Source: an uncultured bacterium
GTDB lineage: Bacteria > Bacteroidota > Ignavibacteria > Ignavibacteriales > Melioribacteraceae
Direction: 5' to 3'
Assembly (NCBI GenBank): GCA_937936675.1
Contig: CALDDL010000341.1
Span: 1-9,899 of the forward strand
Length of the DNA stretch: 9,899 nucleotides
A model generated the notes under the pieces. The model worked only from the letters and a program-made list of their open reading frames with translations, made no database searches and was not told the DNA's origin. This document shows positions 1 to 7,129 of the stretch, in pieces (within the stretch, counting starts at the first letter, position 1; each line of letters begins with the position of its first letter). The position numbers and the translations under genes were made by a program.

Positions 1-1
1 A

Positions 2-490
2 TTAAATGGAATGATTAAAAATAAAATATGGATTTATCTTGTAGTACTAATATCAATTCAACAATTATATCAATCATATATTATTAATTATAGTTACTCA
101 TTCCATCCAAAGAATCCATTCGTTTATTCTCATTCAACTAATGATGTAAAAAGAATCGGGAAAGAGATTGAAAAGATAATGAATAATGACAATAAATCGG
201 CTGTTTACGTTGCTGCTCCTGAAAACGATTACTGGTCCCTCCCTTGGTATCTAAGGAAAATAAAAAACATATCATGGAATGATAAAATCAAAGTTGATGT
301 TTATAAATATCCTATTATTATTGCCTCTCCGAAATTTGAACGGGAACTAATTGAAAAGTTATATTCAATTCCTCCGGCAGGAGAGATTAATTTATATGTA
401 CCTCTATTTAGTAATTATATGGAGTTGCGCCCTAAGATTGAAATAAGAGGATATATTCAAAAAGATTTTCTTGATAAGAGAATAAAATGA
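2..490 (+). CDS. C-terminal part of an Agl23/TIGR03663-like membrane glycosyltransferase (5' end outside the window)
   Basis: The frame is open to the left edge, with sense codons before the ATG at position 11, so this is probably the tail of a longer protein and not a 159-residue gene. The visible part starts with one hydrophobic helix (about residues 5-25 counted from that ATG), followed by a soluble domain. That domain contains NPFVYSHSTNDV near residue 35 and YWSLPWYLRKI near residue 74. From memory, these resemble the NPYVYAHTSPDV and WPLPWYLR motifs near the end of Agl23-type proteins, distant relatives of PMT-like GT-C glycosyltransferases. Such enzymes generally use polyprenyl-phosphate sugars on the outer face of the membrane, but the precise reaction of this family is not settled. 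The gene overlaps the following apbE by four bases (ATGA), implying translational coupling. The alternative is a small independent membrane-anchored protein starting at position 11. The catalytic N-terminus is not in view, so the family call rests only on these C-terminal motifs. Confidence 0.62.
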   Translation, partial: LNGMIKNKIWIYLVVLISIQQLYQSYIINYSYSFHPKNPFVYSHSTNDVKRIGKEIEKIMNNDNKSAVYVAAPENDYWSLPWYLRKIKNISWNDKIKVDVYKYPIIIASPKFERELIEKLYSIPPAGEINLYVPLFSNYMELRPKIEIRGYIQKDFLDKRIK

Positions 491-1413
491 ATCAATTCAG
501 ATTCTCACATAATGCAATGGCGACTGTTTTTGAATTGATAATCGCAGGAACTGATAAAAAATATGCGGAAGAGGCGGCTTGGGAATTATGGAAAGAGATC
601 GATACACTCGATAATGAATTGAGCCGATATTTGCCTAATAGTGATATTTCAAAAATAAATAATCTGAAAAAAGGCGAGAGATTTATTTTAAGTGAGGATA
701 CATTTAATTGTATTAGGACTTCGATGGAATTATATAACTTAACCGAAGGTGCCTTTAATATAGCCTCCGGTTCCCTATACAATTGCTGGGTAAATGCAGA
801 TAAGTCCATTAAAAATCCTACTCAATCAGAAATTGAATATGCCTCCAAAAAATCCGATTTAAAAAATATTTTACTATACGATGATTTTAGCCTTGAATTA
901 AAAGAAGAAGGCATGGTTTTAGATTTAGGTGCATTTGGAAAGGGGTATTCATTGGATAGAGGATATGAATTATTAAAAGAATGGGGAATTAAATCAGCCT
1001 TCTTAAGTTCCGGTCAAAGTTCAATTCGCTCATTTACAGATTCTGAATTTATGGAAGGTTGGGATATATCAATTTCCAATCCTAATAATTATGAGCAAAA
1101 GATTTTTAATTGTAATCTTAGAAATATTTCTATCGGTAGTTCGGGATTAAATAAAGGATTTCATATAATAGATACAAAGAGAATGAAACCGGTGGAAGAA
1201 AAAAGGGGAGTATGGGTCTTTGCTGATTCCGCTGAAATAGCAGATGCACTTTCCACAGCATTTATGATCCTCGATTTTGAAGAAATTGAGAACATTATTA
1301 TTAAGATGGATAATATTGGTGCGATTCTGATTAAGCCAAACCAAACGGTAACTAATGAAGATATTAAAATTATTGGAGACTTAGGATGTAATTTAGACTC
1401 TCAGATAACTTAG
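487..1413 (+). CDS. apbE: ApbE-family FAD:protein FMN transferase, no signal peptide
   Basis: ApbE enzymes use FAD to attach FMN covalently to a threonine of target proteins such as NqrB/NqrC, RnfD/RnfG and flavinylated reductases, with Mg2+. Family landmarks are in order: the N-terminal MAT motif (residues 11-13), SRYLPNSDISKIN (46-58), GAFNIASG (88-95), DLGAFGKGYSLD (146-157), HIID (226-229) and the metal-site segment ADALSTA (252-258). The length of 308 residues is normal for the core domain. Two things are unusual. No signal peptide or lipobox precedes the domain, whereas many ApbE proteins are exported lipoproteins, so this one probably acts in the cytoplasm. The usual GG(N/D) after the KGYA segment is replaced by GQSS (176-179), which suggests a divergent subclass. 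No flavinylation target is visible here. The start is the ATG overlapping the preceding stop codon, and the gene ends four bases into the convergent glycosyltransferase. The family call is firm; the substrate is unknown. Confidence 0.9.
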   Translation: MNQFRFSHNAMATVFELIIAGTDKKYAEEAAWELWKEIDTLDNELSRYLPNSDISKINNLKKGERFILSEDTFNCIRTSMELYNLTEGAFNIASGSLYNCWVNADKSIKNPTQSEIEYASKKSDLKNILLYDDFSLELKEEGMVLDLGAFGKGYSLDRGYELLKEWGIKSAFLSSGQSSIRSFTDSEFMEGWDISISNPNNYEQKIFNCNLRNISIGSSGLNKGFHIIDTKRMKPVEEKRGVWVFADSAEIADALSTAFMILDFEEIENIIIKMDNIGAILIKPNQTVTNEDIKIIGDLGCNLDSQIT

Positions 1414-2126
1414 AATTGTCTTTTTCTTAATTGATTAATCTCACTCAATATTTTAGATGGTGTTTTTACAAAATTAATACGGCTGTCTCTATCGCATCTC
1501 CAAGTAACCGGAAATTCCTTTATAATGTAATTGTTTTCTTTGGCCAGCATTATCAGTTCAATCTCAAAAAGAAATCCATCCATTCTAATGTCATTAAACA
1601 ACGCTCTTGCAATTTCACCTTCCATTACCTTAAACCCACATTGAGTATCAGTGAAATATTTCCCAATATCAAAAAAGAATTTACAAAATCGTAAAAACAG
1701 AAAAGAAGCGATTTTTCTATCAAGTTTTTGTTTCTTAATAATAATTGAATCAGGAAGTTTTCTTGAACCGAAAGCAATATCGCATTTACCAGATTTTATT
1801 AATTCAATTGCTTTGAGTGCATCCGAAAGAGGAATTGTCGCTCCTGCATCGAAATATATTATATATCTTCCCTTGGAGCGAAGCACTCCTTTTTTTATTG
1901 AATATCCTTTGCCTCTATTTATCTCATTCGATAGAACTATTAATTCAGTCTTTATTTCTTCTTTGAATTTTTCGGCAATCTGGAATGTACTATCGGAGGA
2001 GCCATCATCCACTACGATTATTTCACCACTATAATTATTGGATGCAAGAAATTGATCAGCAAGAATTATATCATTTAAAATCTTTTTTTCTTCATCAAAG
2101 GCAGGTATAATTAATGAAATATCCAT
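1410..2126 (-). CDS. Family 2 glycosyltransferase, dolichyl/polyprenyl-phosphate glucose synthase type (ALG5-like)
   Basis: This GT-A fold enzyme probably transfers a sugar from a nucleotide sugar to a polyprenyl phosphate at the inner face of the membrane. It shows the N-terminal IIPAFDEE (residues 6-13), the nucleotide-binding VVDDGSSDST (38-47), NRGKGYSIKKG (70-80) and DTQCGFKVM (160-168). The last is a hallmark of the DPG synthase branch, and DGFLFEIEL (183-191) follows it. At 238 residues it is a single soluble domain without the N-terminal membrane helix of eukaryotic ALG5 or the C-terminal helices of the DPM/GtrB types, so it would be peripheral to the membrane. The metal-binding DXD motif reads DAG (93-95) instead of DAD. 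The gene converges on apbE with a four-base overlap, and its start lies next to a small hairpin in the divergent region shared with the UbiA gene. Sugar and acceptor are inferred from family only. Confidence 0.88.
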   Translation of the reverse strand: MDISLIIPAFDEEKKILNDIILADQFLASNNYSGEIIVVDDGSSDSTFQIAEKFKEEIKTELIVLSNEINRGKGYSIKKGVLRSKGRYIIYFDAGATIPLSDALKAIELIKSGKCDIAFGSRKLPDSIIIKKQKLDRKIASFLFLRFCKFFFDIGKYFTDTQCGFKVMEGEIARALFNDIRMDGFLFEIELIMLAKENNYIIKEFPVTWRCDRDSRINFVKTPSKILSEINQLRKRQF

Positions 2127-2142
2127 CTTACTCGCTAGTAAG
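2127..2142 (-). promoter_or_regulatory. Perfect 6-bp hairpin immediately before the glycosyltransferase start codon
   Basis: CTTACT (2127-2132) and AGTAAG (2137-2142) are exact inverted repeats around a four-base loop. They end directly at the ATG of the leftward glycosyltransferase. If transcribed, the hairpin would occupy the ribosome binding region, so it could damp translation or be a protein-binding site. It is short and may be chance. No other ribosome binding site or Bacteroidota-type -7 box was found on this strand of the intergenic region. Confidence 0.35.
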
Positions 2143-2207
2143 TTATTTTAGTTATACATTTAATTAATATTCTTATCTAATATTATTAATATATTGAATA
2201 AATATAT

Positions 2208-2215
2208 TAATTTTG
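2208..2215 (+). promoter_or_regulatory. Candidate -7 promoter box for the UbiA-galK-galT operon
   Basis: TAATTTTG fits the Bacteroidota -7 consensus TAnnTTTG exactly and lies 24 bases before the proposed UbiA start, leaving room for a leader of about 15-20 bases. No good TTTG element is found about 19-21 bases upstream, where the sequence reads TTATTA, so only half of the promoter is supported. The call also assumes that this organism uses the Bacteroidota-type consensus. Confidence 0.35.
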
Positions 2216-2239
2216 GTGAAATAAAATCAGGGCAGATTG

Positions 2240-3118
2240 ATGATTGCAATAATTAAAATGTATGGAGAGTTTTTAAGAGTAAGACAATACATTAAAAATT
2301 TATTGATATTTGCTCCTATATTTTTTTCGTTTTCTTTTTTTGAATATGAAAAAGTTTTAAATGGTTTTTTTGCATTCGCATTATTTTCTATTGCTTCAAG
2401 TAGTATATATATATTAAACGATATTTATGATATTGCTGAAGATAAATTACATCCGGAGAAAAAAAATCGTCCGATAGCCGCTGGCAAAATTAAAAAAAAC
2501 GCTGCATTAATTATATCAATTCTCTTAATGCTCCTTGCATTATTATTTTCATTTTTATTTAATCTAAAAGTCTTTTATGTCATTGTATCATATATAATGG
2601 TTAATATCCTTTATTCGGTTCGACTTAAGCATATTCCAATACTTGATATTTTTGTTATTTCTTTGGGATTTGTATTAAGAGTAATCGTTGGCGGTTATGC
2701 GACAGAAATTAAAACTTCTATGTGGTTAATCATTATGTCTTTTCTAGTTGCACTATTTTTCGCGATTGCAAAAAGGCGCGACGATATAGTACTTGGTGAA
2801 TCGGGTCTTCAAACAAGAAAAAATATTTCAGGATATAACCTTGAATTTATCAATGCAGGATTAGTGATGATGGGAGGAGTGATTATTGTTTCATATATAT
2901 TATATACAGTTTCGGAAAATATAGTAACTCGTTTTAGAACAGAAAATATCTATATTACTTCATTTTTTGTGATAGCGGGAATCTTGCGATATATGCAGAT
3001 TACATTTGTTGAAGGTAAAAGTGGCAATCCAACAAATATTTTTTTCCATGATCGTTTTTTGCAATTAATGATTTTCCTTTGGTTATTATCTTTTATAATT
3101 ATTGTAAAACTTGTTTAA
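2240..3118 (+). CDS. UbiA-family prenyltransferase, decaprenyl-phosphate phosphoribosyltransferase (DPPR synthase) type
   Basis: This integral membrane protein probably transfers phosphoribose or a similar group to or from a polyprenyl phosphate, as its mycobacterial relative Rv3806c does in making the arabinose donor. The UbiA signatures are clear: NDIYDIAED (residues 60-68) followed by HPEKKNRP (71-78), then YSVRLKHIPILDIFVISLGF (125-144), AKRRDDI (177-183) and NPTNIFFHDR (263-272). About eight or nine hydrophobic helices fill the rest, as expected for the family (292 residues). I chose the ATG at 2240. A TTG three bases earlier and an ATG at 2258 are also possible, and the latter gives an N-terminus close to the family's usual one. 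It leads an operon: galK follows nine bases downstream. Whether the substrate is really phosphoribosyl diphosphate cannot be read from the sequence, because UbiA paralogues with other acceptors share these motifs. Confidence 0.88.
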   Translation: MIAIIKMYGEFLRVRQYIKNLLIFAPIFFSFSFFEYEKVLNGFFAFALFSIASSSIYILNDIYDIAEDKLHPEKKNRPIAAGKIKKNAALIISILLMLLALLFSFLFNLKVFYVIVSYIMVNILYSVRLKHIPILDIFVISLGFVLRVIVGGYATEIKTSMWLIIMSFLVALFFAIAKRRDDIVLGESGLQTRKNISGYNLEFINAGLVMMGGVIIVSYILYTVSENIVTRFRTENIYITSFFVIAGILRYMQITFVEGKSGNPTNIFFHDRFLQLMIFLWLLSFIIIVKLV

Positions 3119-3127
3119 TAGGTTAAA

Positions 3128-4288
3128 ATGGAATTAAAGAAATTAATAGCAGAAAAATTTAGAGAACTTTATCAAGAAGAGCCATTGTTATTTCGTTCGC
3201 CCGGGAGAGTAAATCTAATCGGAGAACATACGGATTATAATAACGGGTTCGTTCTTCCCGGTGCAATAGAAAAGTCAATCTATTTTGTAATATCTAAAAG
3301 AGAAGATTCGGAAGTAAATTTATTTGCATACGACTTAAATGAATCAGATGAATTCGAAATAACGAATCTAAATTTTGTAAAGGGTAAATGGTCTAATTAC
3401 CTCAAAGGTGTTATAGATCAATTAAACAAAATGGGATATAAGTTTAACGGATTTAATTGTGTCTTTGGAGGAGATATACCGATAGGAGCTGGGCTTTCCT
3501 CCTCTGCAGCATTAGAAGCCGGATTGGCATTCGCACTTAATCATATTTATAATCTCGGACTCGATAAATTGAGTTTAGTAAAACTCGCTCAAAAAGCGGA
3601 GAATGAATTTGTTGGTATGAATTGCGGTATTATGGATCAATATATAAATATTTTCGGGAAAACCGGTAATGTCGTTCGTATCGATTGCCAATCATTAGAG
3701 TATGAATATTTCCCCTTTGATTTTAAGGATATATCAATTGTTCTTTTTAATTCATTAGTTACTCATTCATTAGCTTCTTCCGAATACAATAAAAGAAGGG
3801 AAGAGTGTAATGAGGGTGTTGTGATAATTCAAAAAAAACATCCCGAAGTAAAAAGCCTCCGAGATGTAAGCCCGGGGTTGCTTAACGAATTCAAAGATGA
3901 AATGAATGATGTAGTTTATAGAAGATGCAAATATGCAGTTGAAGAGACCGAGAGAGTGATTAAAGCATGTAATTGCTTAGTAGAAAAAGATTTGGCGAAA
4001 TTTGGCGAATATATGTATCAAACTCATGAAGGATTAAGCAAAGACTATGAAGTAAGCTGTGAGGAGATGGATTACTTAGTCGAGCAGGCAAGGAAAAATA
4101 AAGATATACTTGGTGCTCGTATGATGGGTGGCGGTTTCGGAGGATGCACTATTAATCTAATCAAGAATAATGGTATTAATAATGCTGTGGAAAATATATC
4201 GAGATTGTATTCATATAAATATGGTAGAAAGCCCGAAGTATATATCACAACTATAAGTAACGGTACAGAATCAGTAAAAGAGAACTAA
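3128..4288 (+). CDS. galK: Galactokinase
   Basis: GalK phosphorylates alpha-D-galactose with ATP to galactose-1-phosphate, the entry step of the Leloir pathway, in the cytoplasm. The GHMP-kinase motifs are complete: the galactokinase signature SPGRVNLIGEHTDYNNG (residues 24-40), the phosphate-binding loop PIGAGLSSSAALE (118-130), GIMDQ (167-171) with the probable catalytic Asp170, and MGGGFGGC (333-340) near the C-terminus. The length of 386 residues is typical. An AGG lies five bases before the ATG, a better ribosome binding site than most genes here have. It sits nine bases after the UbiA gene, and its stop codon directly abuts the GTG of galT, so the three genes are almost certainly one transcript. 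Other GHMP sugar kinases are unlikely given the intact galactokinase signature and the galT partner. Confidence 0.97.
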   Translation: MELKKLIAEKFRELYQEEPLLFRSPGRVNLIGEHTDYNNGFVLPGAIEKSIYFVISKREDSEVNLFAYDLNESDEFEITNLNFVKGKWSNYLKGVIDQLNKMGYKFNGFNCVFGGDIPIGAGLSSSAALEAGLAFALNHIYNLGLDKLSLVKLAQKAENEFVGMNCGIMDQYINIFGKTGNVVRIDCQSLEYEYFPFDFKDISIVLFNSLVTHSLASSEYNKRREECNEGVVIIQKKHPEVKSLRDVSPGLLNEFKDEMNDVVYRRCKYAVEETERVIKACNCLVEKDLAKFGEYMYQTHEGLSKDYEVSCEEMDYLVEQARKNKDILGARMMGGGFGGCTINLIKNNGINNAVENISRLYSYKYGRKPEVYITTISNGTESVKEN

Positions 4289-5332
4289 GTGGAAATAAAT
4301 AAATATTCACATCGAAGAAAAAATATCTTAACCGGAGAATGGATTTTAGTTTCTCCTCAGAGAAGCAAAAGACCATGGCAGGGAGAAATTACAGAACCTA
4401 CAAAAGATGAACGACCTCAATATGATCCCGAATGTTACTTATGCCCGGGAAATATAAGGGCAAACGGTGAGTTCAACCCTCAATATAAAGATACATTCGT
4501 ATTTGATAATGATTTTGCTGCTATTGAATCTGATATACCGAAAACGGGAATAGATCAAAATAATCTACTAATTGCTAAATCAGAAACGGGAATATGCCGC
4601 GTTGTTAATTTTTCTCCGAAGCATGATCTCACGCTCGCTGAAATGGATGTCGAAGCAATCAAAAAAATTATTTCTTGCTGGCAGAATGAATGTATTCAAC
4701 TTGGAAAGAAAAAAAATATAAATCATATCCAAATATTTGAGAATAAAGGCACTGCAATGGGAAATAGCAATCCGCATCCCCACTGCCAAATATGGGCGCA
4801 GGAAAGCATCCCCACTGAAGTGGTAAAAGAACTCAATAATTTCAAAAAATATTTTAAAAAAAATCATAAATCTATTTTAGAAGATTATTTGAATATCGAA
4901 TTAAAAGAGAAAGAAAGAATTATTTATAAAAATGATAGTTTTACAGTACTAGTACCATTTTGGGCTTTCTGGCCATTTGAAACAATAATTATAAGCAATA
5001 GAAAAATTGCTTATATAACAGAAATAACAGAAAAAGAAAAGAAAGATTTCGCAGCGGCAATAAAAGTAGTAACATCTAAATATGATAATCTTTTTAACAT
5101 TTCATTCCCATATTCTTCCGGAATTCATCAAGCTCCTTTCAATGGAAAAGAACATCCTGAATTCCATCTACATGTTCATTTTTATCCCCCTCTCCTTCGG
5201 TCAGCATCGATTAAAAAATATCGAGTAGGTTACGAAATGATGGGAGAACCGCAAAGAGACATTACCCCCGAGGAAAGTGCAAAGATACTCAGAAAATTAC
5301 CAAAAACGCATTATAAGAACGGGAACAATTAA
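4289..5332 (+). CDS. galT: Galactose-1-phosphate uridylyltransferase
   Basis: GalT exchanges UMP between UDP-glucose and galactose-1-phosphate, giving UDP-galactose and glucose-1-phosphate. The sequence keeps the class I GalT residues: Cys49 and Cys52 (ECYLCPGN), His112 (FSPKHDLT) and His163 correspond to the structural zinc ligands of the E. coli enzyme. His165 in NPHPHCQIW is the uridylylated nucleophile. FHLHVHFYPP (292-301) carries the second metal site. The length of 347 residues matches E. coli GalT. Translation starts at a GTG that directly follows the galK stop (TAA-GTG) with no gap, so it depends on coupling to galK. It is the last gene of the operon; a T-run follows the stop, but no GC-rich stem precedes it. 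A UDP-glucose 4-epimerase (galE) would complete the pathway and must lie elsewhere. Confidence 0.97.
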   Translation: MEINKYSHRRKNILTGEWILVSPQRSKRPWQGEITEPTKDERPQYDPECYLCPGNIRANGEFNPQYKDTFVFDNDFAAIESDIPKTGIDQNNLLIAKSETGICRVVNFSPKHDLTLAEMDVEAIKKIISCWQNECIQLGKKKNINHIQIFENKGTAMGNSNPHPHCQIWAQESIPTEVVKELNNFKKYFKKNHKSILEDYLNIELKEKERIIYKNDSFTVLVPFWAFWPFETIIISNRKIAYITEITEKEKKDFAAAIKVVTSKYDNLFNISFPYSSGIHQAPFNGKEHPEFHLHVHFYPPLLRSASIKKYRVGYEMMGEPQRDITPEESAKILRKLPKTHYKNGNN

Positions 5333-5340
5333 ATCCTTTT

Positions 5341-5371
5341 TTTGTAGTAATACTAATTAGTAATATTTTTA
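5341..5371 (+). promoter_or_regulatory. Candidate promoter for the histidine kinase, with a 12-bp palindrome in its spacer
   Basis: TTTG (5341-5344) lies 19 bases upstream of TATTTTTA (5364-5371). This matches the Bacteroidota -33/-7 arrangement except for the last base of TAnnTTTG. The spacer holds the perfect palindrome TACTAATTAGTA (5351-5362), a position where a repressor could act. TAGTAATA also occurs twice (5345-5352 and 5358-5365). The predicted transcript would start near 5377, just before a GAGG (5380-5383) and an ATG at 5397. AT-rich DNA produces such matches by chance, so the call is tentative. Confidence 0.35.
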
Positions 5372-5374
5372 TAG

Positions 5375-5506
5375 AAATCGAGGTTTGAAATCGGGTATGC
5401 AATTTATTATATATCATTAGCTTTTGCCTCATTAATTTCTATTGTTACGTCATTTTTTCTTTGGCAAAAGCGAACAAGCATTGCAATTAATTATTTTGCG
5501 TTTTTA
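5375..5506 (+). other. In-frame upstream extension of the histidine kinase encoding its first transmembrane helix but lacking a usable start codon
   Basis: The kinase frame stays open upstream of 5507 back to the TAG at 5372. It encodes a hydrophobic helix (YYISLAFASLISIVTSFFLW, 5405-5464) and the first part of a second one, matching the expected N-terminus of a 7TM-sensor kinase. There is no in-frame ATG, GTG or TTG in this stretch. An ATG at 5397, preceded by GAGG, is in another frame and meets TAG after seven codons. One extra base in the TTT at 5403-5405 would join that ATG smoothly to the kinase frame. The real start is therefore probably here, hidden by a one-base deletion or sequencing error, or by a rare ATT start at 5402. 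Confidence 0.6.
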
Positions 5507-7129
5507 TTGATAGTAATTGCAAATTGGTCTTTATTTGCATTTCTTGAATTTGGTTCTCCGGTAGTCTCACATAAAATATTTTTCTCGAAACTTATTTTTA
5601 TTAGCCGCGTCTCGATTGCTCCACTATTTTTATTCTTTTCAATCTATTACTCAAATTATTTTATAAAAAATCTAAAGTACATAAAAATAGCAATTATGAT
5701 AATACCAATAATAATTTTAATTGCTGTTTTTACAAATGAATATCATCACCTCATTTGGGAGAATATCACTTCAAGGCATGAAGGAAGATTTTTAATTGTA
5801 GATTATCATCACGGTTCTCTAATTCATCTACATTCGATATACGCTTACACTTTAATTTTTCTGGGAATGTATATTCTAACTCGAGCTTCGCTTAGAACTA
5901 ATTATTTAATTAAAAAGAAATTTTTAATTCTTGTAGGTGCAGCATGTATCCCGCTATTGGCGAATATACTATACATGATTAATTTATTCGGCTCAAAATT
6001 GGACTTCACCCCTGTGGCATTTACTCTAACAGGTTTAGTTTTATCTTTTATTCTCCTTGGTAAAATACCATTTGATCTTATTCCGATAGCGAGAGACTTA
6101 TTAATTGATAGGATGATTTCGGGAGTGATTGTAATAGACAATTCCGGAAGAATTATTGATATAAATAAATCATTAAGGACAATGTTCGGCGGTTCAATAG
6201 AAGATTACATTGGAAAAATGTATAACGAAATAATTCCGCTTGTTATTGTGCAGGATAAGAATAGTTATGAACTTAAATACCAAGAAAAATTTTATGAAAT
6301 AAATATCGATCCAATACAAATTCAAAAAACTATTATCGGGTCTATAATTTTTATAAAAGATATTACAGAAAAAATAATAGCTGAAGAAGAAAAGAAAAAT
6401 CTTATGGATGAATTAATGCTACAAGTAGAAACAAAAAATAGATTTATATCAATACTTTCACACGATTTAAGAAGTCCAATGCAGGGATTTCTTGGAATAA
6501 CCGATCTACTCAGCAGCAATATAGATGATTTGGACAATAAAGAAATAAAAGAAATGATCGAATCACTTAATCAATCTGCAAAAAGGCAATCGGAACTGAT
6601 TGAAGATGTTCTTACTTGGTCTCGATTGACTAATCACAATGTTAAGATTGAGAAAGAGGAGCTTAATCTTTGGGAGGAGGTTCAAAATGTAATAATGCTT
6701 TTATACTTAAGTGCAGAAAGTAAGAATATAACATTAAATAATATTATTGAAAAAGATATATCAATTTATTGTGATCGGAATATGCTTCAATTGGTTATTC
6801 GTAATCTTATAAGTAATGCAATTAAATTTTCATTTCACGGCAGCGAAATCATTGTTTATAATAAAATCAGCGAAAAGATGATAGAGATTATAATTGAAGA
6901 TTTTGGAGTTGGTATAAGTTCGGCAAATTTAAATAAATTATTTGTACTCGGAGAAAATTTCTCACTACCCGGCACAGATCAAGAAAAAGGTACGGGATTT
7001 GGATTAATCCTTTGTAAAGAGATAATACTTAATCTTGGAGGGGATATAGAAGTAGAGAGCATTTTAGGAAAGGGGACTAAGTTTATAGTGCAGCTACCAA
7101 GAACGCATAAAATTAATCCAATAAACTAA
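5507..7129 (+). CDS. Membrane sensor histidine kinase (7TM-type sensor, PAS, HisKA, HATPase_c)
   Basis: This protein senses an unknown signal at the membrane, autophosphorylates a histidine and would pass the phosphate to a response regulator, none of which is encoded here. From the TTG at 5507 (540 residues), the order is: hydrophobic helices up to about residue 185, including TNEYHHLIWENIT in the style of histidine kinase 7TM regions; a PAS domain (about 200-290); a short coiled linker; the H-box SHDLRSPM with His319; the N-box RNLISNAIKFS (Asn433/Asn437); the G1 box EDFGVGIS (Asp465); the F-box region around LFVLGENF; and the G2 box GTGFGLILCKE (495-505). All kinase residues are intact. 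The TTG start is only the first recognised codon: it would cut off the first membrane helix, which is encoded in frame upstream. It is separated from galT by its own candidate promoter, so a regulatory link to galactose is unproven. Confidence 0.9.
   Translation: MIVIANWSLFAFLEFGSPVVSHKIFFSKLIFISRVSIAPLFLFFSIYYSNYFIKNLKYIKIAIMIIPIIILIAVFTNEYHHLIWENITSRHEGRFLIVDYHHGSLIHLHSIYAYTLIFLGMYILTRASLRTNYLIKKKFLILVGAACIPLLANILYMINLFGSKLDFTPVAFTLTGLVLSFILLGKIPFDLIPIARDLLIDRMISGVIVIDNSGRIIDINKSLRTMFGGSIEDYIGKMYNEIIPLVIVQDKNSYELKYQEKFYEINIDPIQIQKTIIGSIIFIKDITEKIIAEEEKKNLMDELMLQVETKNRFISILSHDLRSPMQGFLGITDLLSSNIDDLDNKEIKEMIESLNQSAKRQSELIEDVLTWSRLTNHNVKIEKEELNLWEEVQNVIMLLYLSAESKNITLNNIIEKDISIYCDRNMLQLVIRNLISNAIKFSFHGSEIIVYNKISEKMIEIIIEDFGVGISSANLNKLFVLGENFSLPGTDQEKGTGFGLILCKEIILNLGGDIEVESILGKGTKFIVQLPRTHKINPIN

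Noticed and set aside
492..809. Minus-strand open frame of 105 codons inside apbE
   Set aside because: It lies entirely antisense to a well-supported ApbE domain, has no recognisable motif and no ribosome binding site.
1651..2034. Plus-strand open frame of 127 codons across the glycosyltransferase gene
   Set aside because: The minus-strand frame carries all the GT2 motifs. This one is a shadow without domain features.
4580..4867. Minus-strand open frame of 95 codons inside galT
   Set aside because: It is antisense to the conserved GalT catalytic segment; its hydrophobic look is a by-product of AT-rich codons.
5333..5343. T-run after the galT stop as an intrinsic terminator
   Set aside because: Seven T's are present, but no GC-containing stem precedes them; the best pairing is three bases.
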